Part shown: positions 9,802-16,818 of the stretch, piece by piece
Layout: every line of letters begins with the position of its first letter
How positions within the stretch are numbered: position 1 is the first letter of the stretch
NCBI GenBank assembly: GCA_014084085.1
Contig: NPFB01000080.1
Location: 13,119-57,078, forward strand
Length of the DNA stretch: 43,960 nt
DNA from: Hondaea fermentalgiana
Taxonomy: Eukaryota; Sar; Bigyra; Thraustochytrida; Thraustochytriidae
Direction of reading: 5' to 3'
Position numbers and translations under genes: made by a program
Notes under the pieces: model-generated
The model's input: the letters and a program-made list of their open reading frames with translations, nothing else
Databases searched by the model: none
What the model was told of the DNA's origin: nothing

Positions 9802-11568
9802 ATGATGAACGTCAACGTAACGGCGGACCTCGACTACGAAGAGGTCTCCGTCGGGAAAGAGGAGTTGCACGTGTATGGCACCGTCGCGCCGCCCCAGGAT
9901 GCACCCGTGGAGAGCGGGGTGCTCGTGGTGGTCGTCGACACGAGTCGGAGCATGAGCGAAAGAGACAGGGCGCTCGAGGGCATTCACCAGGACCTTGGCA
10001 GCAGGATCTCAGTCGTGCGTGGGGCGATCGAGACCCTCATCTCCAAGGAGCTTAAAGAAGATGACATCTTCGGTTTGGTCGTCTTCAACACGGAGGGCTC
10101 CTTATACATTATGAGCGACTTTGCCACAAACCAGAAGCGCCAAGAATGGCTTGACATGATGAAAGAGTATGACTTGGCGGATCAATGCGGCGGCTTAACA
10201 AACCTTGAGCAAGGCATGGAGTGTGCCATTAATGAGCTTCGCTACATTGCCGAGCAAGGCCGCCGCAGCGCTACACTCGTCGTTATGTGCGATGGCGAAA
10301 TCACTTCCGGCGCGGGCTTTGTACAGACGGGCCGGAGGTCTGGGCGCTTCAGGGGCGCCAAGGACCTCGTTCAGGCTATCAATGCAATGCTAGAGGAGGA
10401 AATTCCGGACCTCAGCGTGCGCATCACGACCTGCGGCATCGGCTACGATTTTGATCCTGACGCGCTACGCATTGTCTCTTCGAAATGCGGCGAGGGCGGC
10501 ATTTGCGAGGCTCTCGTCGACGAAACGGACCAGGTCACCTTCGCCACAAATGTGCTTCGCACGGAGCTTAAGGAGTCGCGTTCCACGGTTGATATTGACA
10601 GCGTGACTCTAACGCTCGAAGCCGCTGCAGACACGATCTTGGTGCCGCGACACCCCACCCCGGAGACGGACGTAGCGGAACCGCAGGGGCGTGGGTCAAT
10701 GCTTTGCGTCGAGCGAGAGGCTGGTAAAAAGTACGATCTCACCATCACGCGCCATAGCAAGAACAAGGTGCTTGACTTTAACTTTTCGGCCATACTCGAA
10801 GCCTGCGCCACGCCCTTACCAGACTTCACAGTGGCTCATGTGCAGAGTTCCCCGCCGGGTTTTAGCAGAGCGCTCACGGTGAAGCGCAGACAAAGTGGTC
10901 GCAAAGTCCGTCCCCCCATCCAAGCCCGTGCCGAGGCTTGTGAGAAACGACACGAGACAGCCACAGACCTTTCCAGGCGCGCACAGAAAACCAACGAGGC
11001 ACAATTTGAGTCTGCCGAAACCACCGCTGGTGACCTTGAGCAGGTGGGAAGTCAAGTACGAATGCAAGCGAGACGCTGCAAACGTATTGATGACACGGCG
11101 GCGGAACAATATGAAAAGATTCATGTGGTTGTACAAAAAGCATGCGCTGACGTCCAGAAGGTCATGCGGGAGATCATTGCGGCACGAGATGAATTGGGTG
11201 ACCAGGAGGAGATGAGTCCACAGCAAGAGCAGCACTTTGGGTTTCGAATCAGCAACAGTCTTGGTACGCTTGCTGGCGTCCTCTGGACCCAGTCTCCTTC
11301 AGCCACTTCCGTAGCTTACTCAGAGGAACTCGACGTCAACATGACCCAGGAGCAGCGAACGAAGCTCCAGGAGGAGCTTGAAGCGCTCCGCTCACTTCAA
11401 GCCGTGACAAACTATGCCCAAAATCGCACCTCGAGCCAGATTGCAATGGACCTTGAGCGTATAGCTCGTCTCGAGGAGCTTACAGCGCTTTTTCCAAGTA
11501 CACGAGTGGGCTTCGTGAGAAGAATAAGCCAGCGCTTGTCGAGAAGAAGTCAAAACCAGGGCACTTAA
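9802..11568 (+). CDS. vWA-domain protein with coiled-coil C-terminus (family B, copy 2)
   Basis: The product is 588 residues from the ATG at 9802; a second ATG follows immediately at 9805. The vWA domain (about 35-240) has DTSRS at 46-50, Thr133 and Asp164 in CDGE, so the MIDAS is intact. A beta-rich region then a long Gln/Glu/Arg-rich helical region (about 370-570) follow, with strong coiled-coil character. It is a full-length paralogue of 4384-6498, sharing EDDIFGLV, SGAGFV, FNFSA and ACEK(R/K)HE, but stops after a short RISQRLSRRS-type tail and so lacks the acidic and extended RS-rich tail of copy 1. It has no signal peptide or membrane segment. Its divergent partner is the family A gene at 6604-8580. 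Function unknown; a scaffold or adaptor acting with family A is a hypothesis. Confidence 0.88.
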   Translation: MMNVNVTADLDYEEVSVGKEELHVYGTVAPPQDAPVESGVLVVVVDTSRSMSERDRALEGIHQDLGSRISVVRGAIETLISKELKEDDIFGLVVFNTEGSLYIMSDFATNQKRQEWLDMMKEYDLADQCGGLTNLEQGMECAINELRYIAEQGRRSATLVVMCDGEITSGAGFVQTGRRSGRFRGAKDLVQAINAMLEEEIPDLSVRITTCGIGYDFDPDALRIVSSKCGEGGICEALVDETDQVTFATNVLRTELKESRSTVDIDSVTLTLEAAADTILVPRHPTPETDVAEPQGRGSMLCVEREAGKKYDLTITRHSKNKVLDFNFSAILEACATPLPDFTVAHVQSSPPGFSRALTVKRRQSGRKVRPPIQARAEACEKRHETATDLSRRAQKTNEAQFESAETTAGDLEQVGSQVRMQARRCKRIDDTAAEQYEKIHVVVQKACADVQKVMREIIAARDELGDQEEMSPQQEQHFGFRISNSLGTLAGVLWTQSPSATSVAYSEELDVNMTQEQRTKLQEELEALRSLQAVTNYAQNRTSSQIAMDLERIARLEELTALFPSTRVGFVRRISQRLSRRSQNQGT

Positions 11569-11907
11569 TCTTGCGTTGATGGTTTTTTATTCACTAAAGT
11601 TCCTGTTCTTTTGGAAAGTAAATCTCAAAAAAGTCCCTGTTCGCTCTGTATCGCAATCATACTTGGTCAAGGTGGGCATTCGAAAGCCCATAACAAGAAT
11701 TTTATAAGGAAAGAAAACCTGCATCAGTCACAGCCGAAGAAACACTGAAGCAGACAAACGAAATAAAGATAAGTAAAAAAATGATTTCGTGAACAGCCCA
11801 TCTTGCCTTGCGCGCCGGGAAAATGCGTCGGGAAGGGGGCGCGAGGGGGGGTGGAGAACGATAGATACTCAAGTCAAGTCTCTTCCTCTCCCCAGCCTCT
11901 TCCTAGC
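11569..11907. other. Convergent 3' spacer
   Basis: This AT-richer 339-bp gap holds the 3' flanks of the vWA gene (+) and the acyl-CoA dehydrogenase gene (-). An AATAAA on the plus strand at 11762-11767 is a possible polyadenylation signal for the vWA transcript. Nothing gene-like was seen. Confidence 0.5.
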
Positions 11908-13890
11908 TCAGAGGACCGAGCGGATGTTGCCATCTTCGTCACGCATCGCGCCATTCATCTTGGACGAGAGCGTGCTCCGGTATGTGTCGTGAACAGCAGG
12001 ATCAGTCATGGGCTCGTACTGACGCGTTACGCGATCAAGCCAGTACTCGTACATGGCGAAATCTTCCTTGTGGCCTGTCTTGGCAGCGGTGCGCGCTGCG
12101 AGACCGCAAATGTAGAGACGTGAGAGATTCATGGTCAAACGACGCGCGTTCCACTCGAAGCCCTCAAGGTTCGCAGCGTTGGCCTTGATGTAGCCAAAGA
12201 CCTTGTCGACCTCAGCGCGAAGCGCATCACCAGCATCGCCACCCGGGGCCATGGAGCGAAGTTCCTTGAACATGGCTTCAAGAGCCTCGGGCTCGCGTGC
12301 GGCGACGCGCAAGAGATCCAGGCTGAGCGTGTTGCTCGTTCCTTCCCAGATGGGCATGACACTCGCATCCCGAAAGATGGTGGACATATGATTATTCATC
12401 ACGCCGACTGCTCCGAAGAGCTCGACTCCCTCGCTCATAAGACGCACCAGCTCGCGAGAGCAGAATACCTTGACGAGCGAGGTAGAAGCGCGCAAGAGCG
12501 CATCCTCGTGCGCCGAAGCCTTTCCGGTCTCGACAAGGCCAAGAAGACGCGCCACCTCGAGGACAAAGAGTGTGCTGCCACGCACATCCATGTCATACTC
12601 GTACAGGCTCTGAAGATGAAGCGGCTTGTCGACGATGGCCTTGCCAAAGGCTTTGCGGGTATGCGCAAAATCAATCGCCAAGTTGCGCATGCGAATGCAG
12701 TATCCTACCGAAGAAAGCGCGGTGTGCAATCGCGTTACCGTAAGCATGGGTGACACGGCCTTGATGCCGGATCCTTCCTTGGACAGGAGGTGGGCATGCG
12801 CGCCTTCGAGAATGAGCTCGGCCGTTGGAAGCTGCCGAGTCGCCATCTTGTCCTTGAGGCGTTGAACCTTGATGTTGTTGAGCGGAAGATCGCCAGACCC
12901 AGCCAGCGCCGCATCCTCGGGGGACAAATGGTTCGGGTCCTTGTGGGTTCGCAAGTAGAAGAGCGAGAGCGGCTTTCGCTCACGGTCAAGGTCCGGGGAA
13001 GCCTCGTCCGAGAGCGAGGCCAAAGTCATGGTCATTTCACTGTCGACAGCCGACGTAAACCACTTGTAACCGTAGAGCGCGTGCGTCGAGGTCGCACTGG
13101 GGCGCTCGAGCGCAAAGGTCTGTGTGGCACGCGAGAGATCGGAGCCGCCAATCTTTTCGGTCATCCACTGGCCTGAAGTCCAAAAGGAATCCGGGTCGCG
13201 CGTCGTGAGACACTTGTAGGCATGCCGCAGCTCCGCGACGGTCTTGTCCTCAAGCTTGCCGGTCGAGGATCGGGCGTCGAGGGTATCCTGTTCAGCAAGG
13301 ACGCCCCCGATGGCGAGGGCAGCGCCATCCGTCATGGCCAGCGGGCAGCCAAACATGCCGCCGCTCGGGTTAAAGAGCATGAGCTTGAGCACCTGGTGGA
13401 TGCGTGCCTCAGGGGTGCGCTTCTCGTACGGGATGGAGACGAGTCCCTCGATGGCCGACTCGCGCTTAAAGTACCGCCAGCCCTCCGCGAGGTGCAGGCG
13501 GTCGACGCGCTGGCCCCATTGGTTAAACTGTTCCAGCTGCGGCGGGAACCGCTCGGCGTTGTCGGCCATTTTCAGGTACTCGGCGCCGCACTTGGCGCCG
13601 AAGCTGGCGAGGTCCTGGTCCACTTCGTCCCACTCGTTGCTCTCCGCAAGAAAGGTCTTCGCGAACCTCTGCAGCGAGACATCCTCGCGCCACGTGTTGC
13701 CCAGGCGCGGGCCCGGCTGGAAATCCTGCACGCGCCGCTCCATGGCGTCGCGCAGCGCCCGCGCTGCTGCGTCCGTCCCCTCCAGACCTCGCGGCTGGGA
13801 CACCGCCGCGTGCGCCTCCGCGCTCAGGCCTCGCGCCGCCGCCGGTCTCGCGCTCGCGCTCGCTGTGCTGCGCAGGCGCGCCCAGCGCAT
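11908..13890 (-). CDS. AidB/ACAD11-type acyl-CoA dehydrogenase, likely mitochondrial
   Basis: The product is 660 residues from the ATG at 13890; the frame is open about 90 bases further upstream but only with a GTG. The first ~25 residues are Arg/Ala/Ser-rich without acids and include ARGLSAEA, a typical mitochondrial presequence. The body matches flavin-dependent acyl-CoA dehydrogenases of the AidB/ACDH-11 branch: TSGQWMTEKIGGSDLSRAT (about 240-258) in the FAD/substrate-binding beta region, RKAFGKAIVDKPLH in the C-terminal helical domain, and MPIWEGTSNTLSLDLLR. Glu516 of WEGT corresponds to the catalytic base in medium-chain acyl-CoA dehydrogenase, and it is kept. The family oxidises acyl-CoA thioesters at the alpha-beta bond, passing electrons to an electron-transfer flavoprotein, though AidB-like members may differ in substrate. 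At 660 residues it is longer than E. coli AidB (about 540), partly from the presequence. The exact substrate cannot be read from sequence. Confidence 0.88.
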   Translation of the reverse strand: MRWARLRSTASASARPAAARGLSAEAHAAVSQPRGLEGTDAAARALRDAMERRVQDFQPGPRLGNTWREDVSLQRFAKTFLAESNEWDEVDQDLASFGAKCGAEYLKMADNAERFPPQLEQFNQWGQRVDRLHLAEGWRYFKRESAIEGLVSIPYEKRTPEARIHQVLKLMLFNPSGGMFGCPLAMTDGAALAIGGVLAEQDTLDARSSTGKLEDKTVAELRHAYKCLTTRDPDSFWTSGQWMTEKIGGSDLSRATQTFALERPSATSTHALYGYKWFTSAVDSEMTMTLASLSDEASPDLDRERKPLSLFYLRTHKDPNHLSPEDAALAGSGDLPLNNIKVQRLKDKMATRQLPTAELILEGAHAHLLSKEGSGIKAVSPMLTVTRLHTALSSVGYCIRMRNLAIDFAHTRKAFGKAIVDKPLHLQSLYEYDMDVRGSTLFVLEVARLLGLVETGKASAHEDALLRASTSLVKVFCSRELVRLMSEGVELFGAVGVMNNHMSTIFRDASVMPIWEGTSNTLSLDLLRVAAREPEALEAMFKELRSMAPGGDAGDALRAEVDKVFGYIKANAANLEGFEWNARRLTMNLSRLYICGLAARTAAKTGHKEDFAMYEYWLDRVTRQYEPMTDPAVHDTYRSTLSSKMNGAMRDEDGNIRSVL

Positions 13891-14584
13891 GAGCGTCTCC
13901 GCGGCGCCCGCTTGGCTTTCTCGTTTGGCCACGCCCGGGTTTGGGCTCTGCCCCGCGACCTTGGAGGAGTTCTCGTCCACGTTTTACTTCCCTGCGATTG
14001 TAGCATGGTAGTAGTAGTACTCCTTGGGCGACCTGGTGTAGTAGTACTACTGGAAACAGCTCGCGGTGTGCGCGTTGTAGTATAGTAGTAGGACAGAGAT
14101 GGAGCTTATGAGGTCGCAAGAAGTCCCTGCAACCTCCAGCCGGCCGCGGCGCGAAGCGCGAAGACGGGTCGCGCGGACTCGCTCCCCGGCGACCGCCTCT
14201 GCGGAAGACGAGACCCCGCGTCGCCGCGGGGTTGGATGAGGAGCTGGAGCTGGAGCGGGAGCGGGAGCGGGCCGCGCGCTTTGGCTGCGTTGTCGTGCAC
14301 GAGAAAGGAAAGCCTTGATTTATCGTGCACGAAAAGTCCCAACGGACAACCTGTCGAGCTTGTCCTCTTTTGCAAGGTGGTTCATGATGAAGAAATAATA
14401 GTGAGAAATGGCACGTCAGCAGTACAAAGTAGCTGGGGGCGTATGTATGTCTGGGCCGGGAAGCGAGAAGCGAGGTGATCGTAGCAAAGGACGACGACGA
14501 CGAAGAAGATAGAAGAAGAAGAGCCCGTAGAGAGGCGAAGCGCGTCTCGTGACGGGCAATGGTGGCGAGGCGAGACGCGCAAGG
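13891..14584. promoter_or_regulatory. Divergent promoter region with GTAGTA-rich elements
   Basis: This 694-bp region separates the acyl-CoA dehydrogenase start (-) from the EF-hand-like gene start (+). GTAGTAGTA-type repeats lie at about 14008-14021 and 14038-14051, including a 9-bp inverted repeat (14013-14021 with 14043-14051), and another at about 14077-14091. A GAGCGG/GAGCTG run (about 14238-14270) and a GAAGAA run (about 14500-14522) follow. No gene is supported. Confidence 0.45.
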
Positions 14585-16228
14585 ATGGGCTACTGGCGCA
14601 ACCTCAAGTGGCAACTGGCCGTACTGCTAGGTCACGAAGATCTGCTTAAGAAAAAGAAACTCAGGGCAAAACGAACACGTGTTGCTCTTGACGACGAAGA
14701 ACGCGAGCTGGAAAAGGGGTACTCGTACACATACGTAGACCGGAATGTGCGAAGAAAATTGCGCCTCTGGCTCTCGCGCTCGGAAATGGACGCCATCGCT
14801 CTGCTCTTCGACCAGGTGAGTCAAGAGTACCCAGGCGAGCGCCTGAGTCGCATCGAATTTCTACACATGATCATGCAGTCTGGCGGTCCGCGCGAGGAAC
14901 CGCTTTCCAAGAACGATGTTGACGATATTTTGCGACTCTTTGAGCATGCCAAGGTCGTCCACCGTCGCGAATACGTTGTGCCTGGGAAACAGCACCCCTA
15001 CATTGCCGAACGGTACAAGAAACGTCGCTGGTATCGGTTTAAACGTGCAGTGTTGGGCAATCGCTATGTGCAGGCCATGAAAACAGTTCCAAGTGATCTG
15101 GTCGAGGATCCAGAAGAACAAAAAGCACGCGCGCGGGAAAAGGACTCGATCGACTTGCACGAACTACTCTTGACCTTTTCATTCTGGAAACGAATTTACG
15201 TTGCTGGCGAGGTGCTTGATGGAATGGACGACGTAAGCTTCTTCTTCTTCCTCTTTGAGGCCGGGGCTCGCTTACGTTTGACTGAGGCAGAGTTTGCCAT
15301 GGCCATGCGCGTCGTGCTCGAGGCAGTTTATATTTCTGACTACGAAGACCCGGTTGGGGTTCCCGTGGACTGTGATCCAGACGAGTATGAACGACAAAAA
15401 AAGAAGGAAGAAGTTATCGCAGACCTTGAGGAGCTCGACCGCAATTTTCTCAAAGACTTTGCCGCCATCGAGGCAGACCGGAAAAAACGCAATCTCGTCG
15501 AGCGCTACCTCGATGTGATCTACGACGACGTCGACAAGGCCGAGATGGGAACCATCGATGCCGAAGATCTACAAGAGTGGCTCGACGAGAACCACGAGGC
15601 AGGCGAAGAATTCGTGGACCAGGAAACGGGTGCCCCGGCATTAGAAAAAGCGTTACAGGCCGTGCGCATCAAGGAAGGCGAGCCGATTGACCGGGAACAT
15701 TTCTATGCATTTCTGGAGAACTCCCATATTCTGACACATGAACTCCACGGACAGCTCGAAATTAAGCTCTTCGAGCAGTCGCGACTCATTGCGCACGAGC
15801 TTTTCGACATGAAGACGATCCCCTACCTCCGTATTGAGGCTTTCCGACAGTTCCTGCGCGAATCACCTGACAAACGACTCGCAGCCATGGTTGTTCGCGT
15901 ATCGCGTGCAGTGCGAAAGGAGTACCAGTCAATCTCACCCCGGGCGCGTGAGGCTCTTGTAAAGGTGTTGCGCTACCAGTCCTCCAAGCCCAAGTTTGAT
16001 CCTATCGAAGACGAAGCTGAAGCATTGAAGCAACGAAAACGACTTCAATCGCCTGCACTCACGGCGCTGCGCAAGGAGTATGCGGATCGATCCCCATTGG
16101 AGCGATTGCGTCTCGAGCCGTTATCCCGAAAGATTGAAACGGAGGTGGCGTCTGCTTATTCCGCTGTCAGCACAATCCAAAGCGAGTTCAACAGCGTTGT
16201 AAGTTCAACCTCAAGTGTGAATCGCTGA
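14585..16228 (+). CDS. Charged helical protein with a degenerate EF-hand-like segment
   Basis: The product is 547 residues from the ATG at 14585 (an upstream in-frame extension begins with a non-ATG codon). It is rich in Glu, Lys and Arg, mostly helical in character, with no signal peptide or membrane segment. A stretch around residues 310-340 (VDKAEMGTIDAEDLQEWLDE) resembles a calcium-binding EF-hand loop followed by its exiting helix, but has extra residues and imperfect ligand spacing. Two other segments (near residues 70-120 and 230-260) have the helix-loop-helix look of decayed EF-hands. I do not recognise the family. A regulatory or structural protein built on degenerate EF-hands is a reasonable guess. 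It starts divergently from the acyl-CoA dehydrogenase and converges on the moeA-like gene. Confidence 0.75.
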   Translation: MGYWRNLKWQLAVLLGHEDLLKKKKLRAKRTRVALDDEERELEKGYSYTYVDRNVRRKLRLWLSRSEMDAIALLFDQVSQEYPGERLSRIEFLHMIMQSGGPREEPLSKNDVDDILRLFEHAKVVHRREYVVPGKQHPYIAERYKKRRWYRFKRAVLGNRYVQAMKTVPSDLVEDPEEQKARAREKDSIDLHELLLTFSFWKRIYVAGEVLDGMDDVSFFFFLFEAGARLRLTEAEFAMAMRVVLEAVYISDYEDPVGVPVDCDPDEYERQKKKEEVIADLEELDRNFLKDFAAIEADRKKRNLVERYLDVIYDDVDKAEMGTIDAEDLQEWLDENHEAGEEFVDQETGAPALEKALQAVRIKEGEPIDREHFYAFLENSHILTHELHGQLEIKLFEQSRLIAHELFDMKTIPYLRIEAFRQFLRESPDKRLAAMVVRVSRAVRKEYQSISPRAREALVKVLRYQSSKPKFDPIEDEAEALKQRKRLQSPALTALRKEYADRSPLERLRLEPLSRKIETEVASAYSAVSTIQSEFNSVVSSTSSVNR

Positions 16229-16455
16229 CGGACGGACCCTTTTGGGTCGCGGCAGGGTCTATTCTATTGGATGCATTGCTGTGCATCGACGCGAAGAGCG
16301 TCAAAGATATTCGAGCTTTGATCGCTCTCCGCAACTGTCTCAAGTTGCAGAGTCTCTCATGACCGCCTCTAGAAACATGCCGGGGCGGGGGCACATGAAG
16401 TCGGCACGATCGAGACGTGAGATAACGCGACTGGATCGAGAAATCTCTGCTGTGG

Positions 16456-16614
16456 TCAGAGCCGCCAGTTTCTCAGAATAACTTTTCGTAAAAACGCCGG
16501 GTCTCGTGCTGCCTCGAGTGCCACAATGGCCATCTCAAACTTCGCTTTAATGCGCGAGTCTGGGGCGACCCGGTCGAGACGTAAGAGAATGCGACCGAAT
16601 TGAGAAATCCGTGC
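16456..16614 (-). pseudogene. Duplicated moeA C-terminal segment, frame still open
   Basis: Translated in the parent frame, this copy keeps ISQFGRILLRLDRVAPDSR and a diverged KAKFEMAIVALEAARDPAF stretch, then ends differently from the parent before a TGA at 16456-16458. It has no start codon of its own and no promoter is evident, so a gene fragment is the simplest reading. A CAG just upstream on the minus strand could serve as a splice acceptor, but no matching donor is evident in the parent gene. Confidence 0.5.
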
Positions 16615-16782
16615 TGTGGTCAGAGCCGCTAGATTTTTTTTCAGTCCAAACTATTGGAAAAGCGCCGGGTCTTGTGCTGGCTAGAGAGCCACCGTGACCG
16701 CCTCGAGCTGCGCTTTGATGCGCGAGTCTGGGGCAACCCGGTTGAGACGAAAGAGAATGCGACCAATTTAAGAAATCCATGC
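16615..16782 (-). pseudogene. Duplicated moeA C-terminal segment with two nonsense changes
   Basis: This unit is nearly identical to the true gene end, but in the parent frame it contains a TAA in the ISQ position and a TAG after VTVAL before reaching DPALFQ and the original stop. It cannot encode the C-terminus and is best called a broken copy. It lies immediately after the real stop codon. Confidence 0.65.
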
Positions 16783-16818
16783 TGTGGTCAGAGCCGCTAG
16801 ATTTTTTTCCAGTCCAAA

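Noticed and set aside
13523..14614. Minus-strand frame of 363 codons overlapping the acyl-CoA dehydrogenase start
   Set aside because: It overlaps the real gene in another phase, is Arg/Ser/Gly-rich and lacks any domain.
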